A stretch of 64,000 bases of DNA, taken from Parabacteroides goldsteinii DSM 19448 = WAL 12034 (GTDB lineage Bacteria > Bacteroidota > Bacteroidia > Bacteroidales > Tannerellaceae). Position numbers and translations under genes: made by a program. This document shows, piece by piece, positions 7,831 through 16,401 of this stretch (the first letter of the stretch is position 1; each line of letters opens with the position of its first letter). The notes under the pieces were generated by a model that made no database searches, had not been told where the DNA came from, and worked only from the letters and a program-made list of their open reading frames with translations. The stretch is taken from positions 2,245,920 through 2,309,919 of the forward strand of contig NZ_KQ033912.1 of NCBI RefSeq assembly GCF_000969835.1, written 5' to 3'.

Positions 7831-8781
7831 ATGAACCAGGAATTATTAAATAAATATATCGCAGGTGATGCAACTCCGGAAGAAAAAGAAGAGGTTGCCC
7901 GCTGGTTGGATACCGACAAGAAAAACATGAAAGAGTTTCTTGCCCTGCGTAAACTATATGATATATCTATCTGGCAGCAGGAAGCGAATTCCACTATTCA
8001 GGAAAACAAAGCGACAGACAAGAAACAATGGACATTACGGACTATAGCCATTGAATTATCTAAAATAGCTGCCATTTTCATCATCGCTTTTACCGTCGTG
8101 TACTCATTTATTATAAATGAGGAAACAACAGACCCGGCTAATATGCAAACAATTTTTGTTCCGCCTGGACAACGGGCCGAGCTGACACTGACAGACGGAA
8201 CAAAGGTCTGGCTAAATGCAAAGACTACTTTTAGTTTCCCCGACAGATTTACAGCCGACAGCCGCAACGTCATATTGGACGGAGAAGGTTATTTCGATGT
8301 TGCTAAAGATGCAGAAAAGCCTTTTACCGTAAAAACCGAGAAATATGATATCAGGGTATTAGGAACAGAATTCAATGTCACAGCATATTCCGCTTCTTCT
8401 AACTTTGAAACTTCTTTGCTAAAAGGCTCTGTCGAAGTTTCGTCGTCAGACACCCACACCACCGTCAGGTTGGAGCCCAACACCCGTACTTATATAGAAA
8501 ACGGTAAGCTGAAAAAAGGAATAATAGAACACGACACTTATTTCTTATGGAAAGAAGGACTAATATGCTTCTATGATGAACCTGTAGGAAAAATGATAGA
8601 AAAACTTGAATTATACTATGATGTAAAGATTGATGTACAAAACAAGGAATTGCTCAGGAACCGTTACTCTGGAAAATTCCGTACCAAAGACGGTGTAGAG
8701 CATGTATTGAAAGTTCTTCAATTAAAGAATAAGTTTACCTATACGAAAGACAATGACTTGAATCTGATAATCATTAAATAA
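7831..8781 (+). CDS. FecR-type transmembrane anti-sigma factor
   Basis: The 316-residue protein has a cytoplasmic N-terminal anti-sigma part (MNQELLNKYIAGDATPEEKE), one transmembrane helix at about residues 84-103 (LSKIAAIFIIAFTVVYSF) and a periplasmic FecR domain (VPPGQRAELTLTDGTKVWLN, then GEGYFDVAKDAEKPFTVKT and VLGTEFNVTAYS). The C-terminal segment (YYDVKIDVQNKEL) is the DUF4974-like region that binds the receptor's signalling domain. It would hold the upstream sigma factor inactive until SusC signals. Confidence 0.9.
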   Translation: MNQELLNKYIAGDATPEEKEEVARWLDTDKKNMKEFLALRKLYDISIWQQEANSTIQENKATDKKQWTLRTIAIELSKIAAIFIIAFTVVYSFIINEETTDPANMQTIFVPPGQRAELTLTDGTKVWLNAKTTFSFPDRFTADSRNVILDGEGYFDVAKDAEKPFTVKTEKYDIRVLGTEFNVTAYSASSNFETSLLKGSVEVSSSDTHTTVRLEPNTRTYIENGKLKKGIIEHDTYFLWKEGLICFYDEPVGKMIEKLELYYDVKIDVQNKELLRNRYSGKFRTKDGVEHVLKVLQLKNKFTYTKDNDLNLIIIK

Positions 8782-8833
8782 TTAATCACAAAAACAGTTA
8801 GCCTATGAGATAAAAGACATGAACAAACAAAAA

Positions 8834-8859
8834 CCGGAAAGTGCTCCAACACTTTCCGG
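8834..8859 (+). promoter_or_regulatory. Conserved hairpin between fecR and susC, first locus
   Basis: CCGGAAAGTG (8834-8843) and CACTTTCCGG (8850-8859) form a perfect 10-bp stem with a 6-nt loop CTCCAA. It lies 52 bp after the anti-sigma stop and 70 bp before the SusC start. The second locus has a hairpin at the same position with different sequence but the same geometry. No T-run follows, so it may act in mRNA processing, attenuation or as a leader structure of the SusC transcript. Confidence 0.6.
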
Positions 8860-8929
8860 CCAAGAGTAAGTCAATACCCGACTTCTTTCCTTAAATATCT
8901 AAGTATTAACTAACACAGTTTACAAAAGT

Positions 8930-11900
8930 ATGAAAAATATTTTGTACAGGGGCTCTTTTGTCCCGCTTAAACCACAATTTAAACACATATTTCGTATTAT
9001 GAAACTAGCCTTTATGTGCCTCTTTGTATTTGTTTCCGGACTATTTGCAACGGAAGCCTCCTCACAGACTGCGAGAGTTTCCATTGTTGCCAATAGTATC
9101 TCTACAAAAGATCTTATCCGGGAAATAGAGAAACAGACAGAGTATCTGTTTGTATATAATAAAAATGAAGTTGACCTGAATCAAACAGTAACGATCAATG
9201 CAGACAACAAAACGGTAGCAGAGATCCTAAACAAGACGTTCGGTAATACCGATATCGTCTATGCAATGGAGGGCAGCAACATTATGCTGATGAAGAAAGA
9301 ATCAAAAGCAGAGGTTCAGGCTTCACAGCAAAAAGAAAAAACAGTTAACGGCATAATTACCGACGAGAACGGTGAAGCAATTATCGGAGCAAACGTATCT
9401 GTAAAAGGAACCACTATCGGAACAATTACCGATGTAGATGGTAACTTCTCTTTAAGCATACCTGAAAACTCTTTATTGCAGATATCATATATCGGTTATC
9501 TTACCCAAGAAATAGCTGTAGGAAATAAGAGTTCTTTTTCGATCAAACTGCTTGAGGATACGCAAAAGATCGAAGAGGTCGTAGTAGTAGGATACGGTGT
9601 CCAGAAAAAGCAGACGGTAACAGCATCCGCTTCTACTGTAAAGGTGAAGAGCCTGGAGTCATTGCTTTCTACCAACTTATCATCTTCGCTGGGCGGACGT
9701 GTCAGTGGTTTGCTGGTACAACAAAGTAGTGGTGAAGCGGGTTATGAGAATCCTAAAATTATTATCCGCGGTTCAAGTTCTCCTACGTCGTCAGATCCGC
9801 TGATCGTTGTGGACGGAATAGTCGGACGTAGCATGAGTCAGCTCGACCCCAGCGAGATAGAAAGTATGACGGTCCTGAAAGATGCATCTGCTGTTGCTCC
9901 TTACGGTGCACGCGGAGCCAACGGGGTTATCCTGATTACCACCAAACGCGGGAATACCGGAAAAACATCTGTCAATTATAGCTTCAAAGGTGGCTTTGGA
10001 GTCCCGACGCGCATGCCGAAAATAGCCAGTTCTTACGATCATGCACGCCTTATGAATGATGCATGGCGCAACAAAGAAATGAGCATGGGCAATGATCCGG
10101 GTATGTATGGTGTATATACGGAAGACGAATTGCAAAAGTTCAGAGACGGCTCAGATCCTTACGGATACCCGAACACCAACTGGACCAAAGAAGTCCTGCT
10201 GCCCAGAGCATGGCAACAACAACACAGCCTGACAGCCAGCGGTGGAAATTCGAGCGTAAAATATTTCGTAGGATTCGGTTTTGTAAATCAGGACGCCCTA
10301 TATGGAGATACACGTACTAATACACCTTCTACTGATTTCAAACGTTATAATATCCGTGCCAATATAGACGCCAATATCATTGACAAATGGCTTACCTTAT
10401 CGGCAGACATGGCATACAGACAGGAAGATAGAAATACAATTGCAGAAAGTACCTCTTTTATCTTCTCTAATATGTATCGTAATCCACAGACAGACCCGGG
10501 GCGGTTCCCTGACGGCAAACTGGGAAAGGTGTCGTTAGGATACAACCCGATCGGATTGGTTACAGACGGCGGTTATAGCCATAACAGGAAAAGCATCCTG
10601 AACACACGCTTTGTTCTTGACTTAAAAATACCCGGTGTAGAAGGATTAAATGTAAAAGGTATCTTCGCCTACGACAAGGACTTCGACAAAACAAAAACAT
10701 GGACAAGCCCCGTCAATTTCTATATCTGGAACAAGATACTGGGTGAATACGACGGTAGCTCGCCTAACAAAGAAGGAGCCGACCTGAAAGAATCATTTGA
10801 ACAAAACCAGTCTTATACCTTTGAGGCACAAGCCAGTTATAACAAAACGATTGCAAAAGATCACCAGTTAGGTGCCTTATTCGTATTCACGACATCACAG
10901 GGACAGGGAGATGACTTCTGGGCTGCCCGGTATAAATATCAAATATCATCTATCCATCAACTATTTGCGGGACCCGACAAAGATAAAGACAACAGCGGCA
11001 AGGCCAAGGAAGATGCAAAAGTTGGATCCGTGTTCCGTCTGACCTATAACTATAAAGAAAAGTATATGCTCGAAGCAAACGGACGTATAGACGGTTCAGA
11101 GAAATTTCCTAAAGCCAAACGATATGGTTTCTTCCCATCCGTATCTGCAGCCTGGAGAATATCATCGGAACCTTTTATGGAACCGGTAGAACACATTGTC
11201 AACAACCTGAAGATAAGAACATCGTGGGGTAAAGCCGGCACAGACAATATCGGGCGATTCAGATATATGTCTGCTTATGGAACCGGAGATAATGCTGTGT
11301 TCGGCGGTCAGTCGCCCGAAATTGCCATAGGATATACGGAAAACAGATTCCCGAACCCCAACATTACCTGGGAAACTTCAGAAATGTTCAATGTGGGTGT
11401 GGATGCTTCCTTCTTCAACAGTAAGCTGACATTGGAAGCCGACTATTTCTATAAAATTACCCGCGACATCTTACGTGAACGTACTGATATGCCGGGAATC
11501 TTAGGCTACAAACTACCGGCAGCCAATGTAGGTACGGTTGATAACCGCGGGATTGACATGAATCTTTCTCACCGAAATACGGTAGGCGAATTCAATTACT
11601 CGGTAACAGGAAACCTGACATGGGCCAGAAATAAGGTTATAGACCTGCTGGAACCCGCCGGACAGAAAAATAACCCTAACACAAGAATAACAGGACGTCC
11701 GATGAACCAGCAATTCGGTTATGAGGCTTTAGGATTATTCCAGTCCGACGAAGAAGCAGATAACTCTCCGCAACCACAATTCGGTAAAGCAAAAGCAGGA
11801 GATATCAAATACAAAGACCAGAACGGTGATGGTATTATTGATGCAGAAGATAAGGTGGCTATCGGAAGAAGCAAATTCCCCGAACTGGTATTCGGTCTAA

Positions 11901-12382
11901 ATCTGAACGGTGAATACAAAGGTTTTGATATCCAGTTATTCTTTCAGGGAGCAGGGCTTACAACTTATGGTTACACCGGATTTCTGGCACATCCCTATTC
12001 AGAAGGTAAAGGTAGTACGTTGTTCGAACATCATATAAACAATACCTGGACACCGGAGAATAGAGATGCAGAGTTTCCACGCCTGTATTATGGCGGCAAT
12101 CCCAATAACAACTATACTTCATCTTTCTGGCAACGAGACGGTTCTTACCTGCGCCTGAAAAACATTGAAATAGGATACGACTTCAAAAAGTATCTCCTGA
12201 AGAATGTAGCTATGATCCAGGGATTGAGACTGTTTGCCAGTGCACAGAACCTGTTTACAATCTCTGCCATCAAATACATGGACCCTGAGTTACGTACCGA
12301 CAACGCAACAGATGCCGGTATGGATGGTTCGGCATATCCTCAGATGAAGAATTATACACTTGGAGTAAATATTACCTTCTAA
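8930..12382 (+). CDS. SusC/RagA-family TonB-linked outer membrane transporter with signalling domain
   Basis: The 1150-residue protein has a signal peptide ending near FATEASSQ, an STN signalling domain (about 50-120, TKDLIREIEKQTEYLFVYNK), a carboxypeptidase-regulatory-like domain (about 140-205, GEAIIGANVSVKGTTIGT), a TonB-box-like segment EEVVVVGYG, a plug domain (VLKDASAVAPYGARGANGVI) and a large beta-barrel. It ends in TLGVNITF with the terminal aromatic residue expected of outer-membrane barrels. It imports glycans with its SusD partner. The STN domain fits the FecI/FecR pair upstream. Confidence 0.95.
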   Translation: MKNILYRGSFVPLKPQFKHIFRIMKLAFMCLFVFVSGLFATEASSQTARVSIVANSISTKDLIREIEKQTEYLFVYNKNEVDLNQTVTINADNKTVAEILNKTFGNTDIVYAMEGSNIMLMKKESKAEVQASQQKEKTVNGIITDENGEAIIGANVSVKGTTIGTITDVDGNFSLSIPENSLLQISYIGYLTQEIAVGNKSSFSIKLLEDTQKIEEVVVVGYGVQKKQTVTASASTVKVKSLESLLSTNLSSSLGGRVSGLLVQQSSGEAGYENPKIIIRGSSSPTSSDPLIVVDGIVGRSMSQLDPSEIESMTVLKDASAVAPYGARGANGVILITTKRGNTGKTSVNYSFKGGFGVPTRMPKIASSYDHARLMNDAWRNKEMSMGNDPGMYGVYTEDELQKFRDGSDPYGYPNTNWTKEVLLPRAWQQQHSLTASGGNSSVKYFVGFGFVNQDALYGDTRTNTPSTDFKRYNIRANIDANIIDKWLTLSADMAYRQEDRNTIAESTSFIFSNMYRNPQTDPGRFPDGKLGKVSLGYNPIGLVTDGGYSHNRKSILNTRFVLDLKIPGVEGLNVKGIFAYDKDFDKTKTWTSPVNFYIWNKILGEYDGSSPNKEGADLKESFEQNQSYTFEAQASYNKTIAKDHQLGALFVFTTSQGQGDDFWAARYKYQISSIHQLFAGPDKDKDNSGKAKEDAKVGSVFRLTYNYKEKYMLEANGRIDGSEKFPKAKRYGFFPSVSAAWRISSEPFMEPVEHIVNNLKIRTSWGKAGTDNIGRFRYMSAYGTGDNAVFGGQSPEIAIGYTENRFPNPNITWETSEMFNVGVDASFFNSKLTLEADYFYKITRDILRERTDMPGILGYKLPAANVGTVDNRGIDMNLSHRNTVGEFNYSVTGNLTWARNKVIDLLEPAGQKNNPNTRITGRPMNQQFGYEALGLFQSDEEADNSPQPQFGKAKAGDIKYKDQNGDGIIDAEDKVAIGRSKFPELVFGLNLNGEYKGFDIQLFFQGAGLTTYGYTGFLAHPYSEGKGSTLFEHHINNTWTPENRDAEFPRLYYGGNPNNNYTSSFWQRDGSYLRLKNIEIGYDFKKYLLKNVAMIQGLRLFASAQNLFTISAIKYMDPELRTDNATDAGMDGSAYPQMKNYTLGVNITF

Positions 12383-12400
12383 TAATAAAATTACCACAGT

Positions 12401-14020
12401 ATGAAAAATATAAAATTATCACTTTTATTCCTGCTGGCATTCCTGTCGTATGGCTGTAACAGCATATTGGATAAAACTCCTTTGGATGAGATTGGAGATG
12501 ATGCATTCTGGGCAGACCCGATATTAGTCGATTATTATGTAAATAATCTATATTCAATAATCTATTTGGACACACGTCTGGAGCAAGAAAACAGAACAGA
12601 CAACTCCGTTTCGGCTCAAAGAGATAAGTTTCGTGCCAGTACTTACTTGTTTAATTATAATCTGGTGAGTGCCACCGATCCGAACGATAACATCTGGAAC
12701 GATCACTACGAGAAAATCCGTAAGTGTAACCGTTTTCTCGAAAGAATAGGAGAGTCTAGTATTGAAGAAGATGAAAAAAATGTATTGACAGGACAAGTCC
12801 ATTTCCTGCGGGCCATGTTTTACTTCGACCTTGTTAAACGGTATGGCGGAGTAGTACTTCTTGATAAAGTACTTACGATGGAAGATAACTGGGAAATTCC
12901 ACGTAGCTCAGAAAAAGAAAGTTATGACTTTATCATTGCCGACCTGAATAAAGCGATCGAACTACTTCCGAACACGTGGAGCGGCAAAGACAAGGGAAGA
13001 GCAACTAAAGGTGCAGCCCTGGCTTTAAAATCGAGAGCAGAACTATATGACAAACGATATGCCGATGCCATTAAGAGTTGCGAAGCTGTCAGACAACTGG
13101 ATTATGAATTGATACCCGGCACAACACCCGAAGATTATCGTTCCATCTGGTGGATAACGAATAAGGATAATAAGGAAATCATATTCGACCTACAATTCAA
13201 AAGCCCGGACGTATATAACAATATGATGGTTTTCAATCTGGTATGTTATATAAATAATCCCTATGGAGACAGAGGTTGGGGCGGCATCGGACCGACACAG
13301 GATTTGGTAGACGAGTTTGAATTGAAAGACGGAACACCTGCTCCCGCATTCTCACAAAAAGATAACGGAGAAGTGTTTGATGTCAATACCTCCAAAATAT
13401 ATGAAAACCGGGAACCAAGATTTTACGCTAATATAGTCTTCCACGGATCGGAAATATTTTTCAAAGGAGATAAAGGCCCCGTTACGGTAGATCATTACTT
13501 AATGGATACCCCCGACAAAGGCGATGCTTCACAAACCGGTTATAACGTATGGAAATGGATCGATTATGACAATTATAATTATCCATATGCAGGTGCTTCG
13601 GGCAAAGATCATAGTACGAACTGGATCATGATCCGTTACGCCGAAGTTATTTTGAATGAAGCAGAAGCCCGTGTAGAGACTAATGACATACAAGGTGCCT
13701 TAAAAGCCGTAAACGAAATTCGGGCACGCGTCGGGTTACCTGCCTATACAGAAACAAATCAGGAAAAACTCCGTCAGCTGATCCGGAAAGAACGCCGTCT
13801 GGAACTTGCCTTTGAGGATCATCGATTCTACGATGTTCGCCGATGGAGAATCGGTGCACAGACACAAGGTAAACTTCATGGACTCAAATTCGTTTCACCA
13901 ACTGAATTTACTGTTGAGACAGTCGACACCAGAAGTTGGGACGATCGCCTTTATCTCCATCCTATTCCTTATGAGGAGATTATCAGAGTGAGTGCCATCA
14001 AACAAAATACTGGTTACTAA
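12401..14020 (+). CDS. SusD/RagB-family glycan-binding outer membrane lipoprotein
   Basis: A lipoprotein signal is seen (LLFLLAFLSYGC, lipobox cysteine near residue 19), followed by the SusD signature LDKTPLDEIGDDAFW. Tetratricopeptide-like helices follow (HFLRAMFYFDLVKRYGGVVL, KGAALALKSRAELYDKRY), and the C-terminal part carries IRKERRLELAFEDHRFYDVR typical of the family. It starts 18 bp after SusC and forms the lid over that transporter. The ligand cannot be read from sequence. Confidence 0.95.
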   Translation: MKNIKLSLLFLLAFLSYGCNSILDKTPLDEIGDDAFWADPILVDYYVNNLYSIIYLDTRLEQENRTDNSVSAQRDKFRASTYLFNYNLVSATDPNDNIWNDHYEKIRKCNRFLERIGESSIEEDEKNVLTGQVHFLRAMFYFDLVKRYGGVVLLDKVLTMEDNWEIPRSSEKESYDFIIADLNKAIELLPNTWSGKDKGRATKGAALALKSRAELYDKRYADAIKSCEAVRQLDYELIPGTTPEDYRSIWWITNKDNKEIIFDLQFKSPDVYNNMMVFNLVCYINNPYGDRGWGGIGPTQDLVDEFELKDGTPAPAFSQKDNGEVFDVNTSKIYENREPRFYANIVFHGSEIFFKGDKGPVTVDHYLMDTPDKGDASQTGYNVWKWIDYDNYNYPYAGASGKDHSTNWIMIRYAEVILNEAEARVETNDIQGALKAVNEIRARVGLPAYTETNQEKLRQLIRKERRLELAFEDHRFYDVRRWRIGAQTQGKLHGLKFVSPTEFTVETVDTRSWDDRLYLHPIPYEEIIRVSAIKQNTGY

Positions 14021-14049
14021 GCAATTGTCTAACATAAATATGTATCATT

Positions 14050-14418
14050 ATGAACAAATTAAAATATATAATAGCCATTATAACCTGTTTTGTCCTTTCC
14101 GCATGCGAAAAAACAGAAATTCCGGATGCACCTAACTTCGATAAAACAGAAATATTATTAGTGAATGCTTATGATAGAAACAAAGGAAATATCATCTCAG
14201 AAAATCCGATTATCGATACAGAGAAAGGAACTGTAACCATTTCTGTGAAAACAGGAACGGATCTATCCAGTATTTTCCTCACTTGCGGGCTTTCTTCAGG
14301 AGCTAACATTTCACCGGCATTAGATGGATACAGTGACTGGTCTTCAAAGACGAAGACGTTTACCGTCACTTCTGCCAGCGGTACACGCTCCCAACAATGG
14401 ACAATTATTCTCAACTGA
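14050..14418 (+). CDS. Small surface lipoprotein, DUF5018-like
   Basis: The 122-residue protein has a lipoprotein signal (IIAIITCFVLSAC) and one beta-rich domain with TVTISVKTGTDLSSIFLTCG and TFTVTSASGTRSQQWTI. The second phrase resembles the repeated SQ-W-T-I ending of the DUF5018 Ig-like domain. It is 29 bp downstream of SusD, the usual place for a SusE-like surface glycan-binding lipoprotein, though it is far shorter than SusE. A binding or anchoring role is inferred from position. Confidence 0.65.
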   Translation: MNKLKYIIAIITCFVLSACEKTEIPDAPNFDKTEILLVNAYDRNKGNIISENPIIDTEKGTVTISVKTGTDLSSIFLTCGLSSGANISPALDGYSDWSSKTKTFTVTSASGTRSQQWTIILN

Positions 14419-14436
14419 TTAATATTCTGATAAACA

Positions 14437-15342
14437 ATGAAAAAGATACATTTGATAATTGCTGCCACAGCCTTTCTCACGATGAGCTGCAGTCAAAAAA
14501 AGTCATCTCCACTAGACTACTGGAAAGCAGGTTCGGCCAACGATGACGTATTTATTGAAATGACGCAGGAAGAGATGGATGCACTCGCCAAAAACGATCT
14601 GCCGTATCTGGAAATAGACTGGCCTTATTCTGCTAAAAAAACGCAGGAGGAGATGGAAGAATGGGCCATAAAAGTCAAAAATCGGGCAGATAAGGCCGGA
14701 ATCGTGATATGGTCTGTTCATTTGCCATTTGGCGGTCCTTACGATATTTCGCAAACGAACGATACTTTAAGGCAAAGAGCGGTAGAACTGAATATGAATG
14801 ATATGATATTAAGTGCAAAAATCGTTGCACCTGAAAAGTTTGTCATTCATCCCAGTGCAGAGCCTATTTCCAATGAGGAACGTGCAACAAGGATAGTAGC
14901 CAGTAAGAAGTCTCTACAAGAACTGGCTGCTAAAGCAAAGGAACTGAATATTCCTTTATTGGTTGAAAATCTTCCCAGAACATGCCTGGGAAATACATCC
15001 ACCGAGTTACTGGAGATCATTAACGGCATTGATAATACAGCAATATGCTTCGATGTGAATCACCTGTTAATTGAACCCCAGGTCACTTTTGTGAAAAATA
15101 CAAAAGGAAAGATCCAAAATACCCACATGTCTGACTACGACCGTAAAAACGAACGACATTGGTTACCAGGAGAAGGAGTTATTGACTGGACAGAGTTACT
15201 CTCAGCCTTAGTAGAATCAGGCTATGAAGGCCCTTTTATTTACGAGGCCAGCAAAGGTAAAAAACCTAATATTGTCACGATTCAAAGTTTAGGAGACAGA
15301 TGGAAAAAGTTGAAACAGGATTACGTAAACATGAATAAATAA
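14437..15342 (+). CDS. Exported sugar isomerase/epimerase-like TIM-barrel lipoprotein
   Basis: The protein opens with a lipoprotein signal (IIAATAFLTMSC) and then a xylose-isomerase-like (AP endonuclease 2) barrel. Motifs expected of the metal site are visible: SVHLPFGG, VIHPSAEP, LLVENLPR (metal-ligand Glu), CFDVNHLL, NTHMSDYD, LPGEGVIDW and a final YEAS. It is 301 residues, normal for the family. Cytoplasmic relatives isomerise or epimerise sugars; export of a barrel with intact metal ligands suggests action on liberated or surface-bound sugars or sugar lactones. Last gene of the first locus, followed by a terminator. Confidence 0.8.
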   Translation: MKKIHLIIAATAFLTMSCSQKKSSPLDYWKAGSANDDVFIEMTQEEMDALAKNDLPYLEIDWPYSAKKTQEEMEEWAIKVKNRADKAGIVIWSVHLPFGGPYDISQTNDTLRQRAVELNMNDMILSAKIVAPEKFVIHPSAEPISNEERATRIVASKKSLQELAAKAKELNIPLLVENLPRTCLGNTSTELLEIINGIDNTAICFDVNHLLIEPQVTFVKNTKGKIQNTHMSDYDRKNERHWLPGEGVIDWTELLSALVESGYEGPFIYEASKGKKPNIVTIQSLGDRWKKLKQDYVNMNK

Positions 15343-15369
15343 CGACTACTTTTCCAATCCACACATTTT

Positions 15370-15414
15370 CCGGTTCATACTTATTATAACAAAAGTATGA
15401 GCCGGAGTTTTTTT
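15370..15414 (+). terminator. Rho-independent terminator of the first SusCD locus
   Basis: CCGGTTCATACT (15370-15381) pairs with AGTATGAGCCGG (15394-15405) with one G-U-type mismatch, followed by a run of seven T residues. It closes the operon that began with the sigma gene at 7185. Confidence 0.85.
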
Positions 15415-15499
15415 ATACTGCCGTTTATGAATAACTTATTGCTTTATTTGTTAGAAATTGGTATGAAAGTGGCGGTGAACCCTGGTCAAGCAGACTTTA

Positions 15500-15678
15500 T
15501 TCCCCGGAAATGTACCTGTTTTTTCCCTAAAGGGCAGCTGCCGCTTCTCTATATCCTGCCTGCTTATTCCCTTGAAGGTAGCAGTTGTTTCCCTATAGGC
15601 TGGATTTTAGTCACTATGTAATTGCATATAGATAACTATGTAACGTCACATACATAACTATCTATTCATTATACACGT
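15500..15678. repeat. Tandem array, about eight units with 21-22 bp step
   Basis: Cores recur at regular steps: CCCCGG near 15502, CCCTAAAGGG at 15525, a weak CTCTATATCC at 15547, CCCTTGAAGG at 15569, CCCTATAGG at 15591, then ACTATGTAA at 15613 and 15635 and ACTATCTA at 15657. The spacings are 22 bp throughout. The early units are short palindromes of the form CCC-TWWA-GGG. Units are diverged, so the array is seen mainly through its period. Confidence 0.65.
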
Positions 15679-15897
15679 TTCAGCTTTCAGGAGCTTCCTC
15701 CCTTTGATAATCAGATCATAATCCTGAAGGATGAAAATAGTTGGCAGAAATACAATCTGACAACTAAATTCAGGACGCTACAGTACATATTTTACCTCAA
15801 TGACACGTTTTATTATCATTTCAGGATAACACTTTATAAATCAACACCTTGAAATAACTGAAGGCTGAAAGATAAATATATGGATCTCGCTTGTAGG

Positions 15898-16007
15898 AGC
15901 CATTTTAGATACCAACTACAGTCATTTGCAGTAGTTGCCGCGGTTATGAAAAATCACTGCGGCACTTATTTGAAATGGCTGCCTACCCATTCTGAAAAAA
16001 ACGTAAG
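15898..16007. repeat. 22-bp tandem array folded as a two-hairpin, three-way structure
   Basis: Four units of exactly 22 bp start at 15898, 15920, 15942 and 15964 with AGCCATTTT, AGTCATTTG, GGTTATGAA and ACTTATTTG; a fifth, weaker one starts near 15986. The same stretch folds: outer stem GTAGG-AGCCATTT (15893-15905) with AAATGGCTGCCTAC (15973-15986), inner hairpins CAACTAC/GTAGTTG and GCCGC/GCGGC. The periodic repeat and the fold coincide. Confidence 0.65.
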
Positions 16008-16198
16008 CTTTTTCTCTGAAGGTTTCACCTTTTTCTATAAATGAAGCAAAACAATGAAATCAAAACAGCTTCTCAGAACTATCGAAATCTGGATGGGCAA
16101 CGCATCAGGTCAATATTCAAACAAATTGACTCTGGAAACAGGTTTTCTTTATTCAACAAAAAGGAAGGAAAAGCTTTTGAAATACTAAAACTGACTTA

Positions 16199-16387
16199 GT
16201 TCTAGAAGAACTATATCATTATTACAAAATCAACACACTGATTATTAAGAAACATACTCATACTTACAACGTAAACATCCTTTTTATACAATTTGAGGAA
16301 CTAAATGAATTGTTCCACATAATTAGGTACTTATCTCATAAATAACTTATATTTGCATTTGAATAAACATAGTAGTTCTTCTAGAAC
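16199..16387. promoter_or_regulatory. Candidate invertible promoter segment before the second SusCD locus
   Basis: GTTCTAGAAGAACTA (16199-16213) and its perfect reverse complement TAGTTCTTCTAGAAC (16373-16387) bracket 159 bp; similarity extends a few bases beyond (ACTT...TAT). The segment carries a perfect -7 element TATATTTG (16348-16355) directed at the sigma gene, whose ATG is 14 bp beyond the right arm. In Bacteroidales, promoters of surface-glycan loci are known to be flipped by site-specific recombinases between such arms, in segments of about this size. Inversion itself is inferred. In the sequence given, the promoter points toward the locus (ON). Confidence 0.65.
16348..16355 (+). promoter_or_regulatory. 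-7 promoter element TATATTTG inside the inverted-repeat segment
   Basis: Perfect TAnnTTTG element, predicted to start transcription near 16362, inside the bracketed segment. No TTTG is found at the usual -33 distance. If the segment inverts, this box would face away from the sigma gene. Confidence 0.5.
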
Positions 16388-16401
16388 AAAGTTATTAACC
16401 T

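Larger units (their letters stand above)
15415..16401. other. Gene-free interval between the two SusCD loci
   Basis: No gene is supported here. The interval contains two tandem arrays with a 22-bp step (15500-15678 and 15898-16007), an 84-bp element with two hairpins inside an outer stem, and a 189-bp inverted-repeat-bounded segment that reaches nearly to the next sigma gene. The 74-codon frame at 15397-15621 runs through the array and has no family resemblance. Confidence 0.65.

Noticed and set aside
8819..8869. 16-codon leader peptide MNKQKPESAPTLSGQE before susC
   Set aside because: It overlaps the hairpin exactly and the second locus has no equivalent peptide in frame, so the hairpin is the likelier conserved feature.
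15397..15621. 74-codon plus-strand frame after the first locus terminator
   Set aside because: It starts inside the terminator hairpin and continues through the 22-bp array; no motif, promoter or ribosome binding site is seen.
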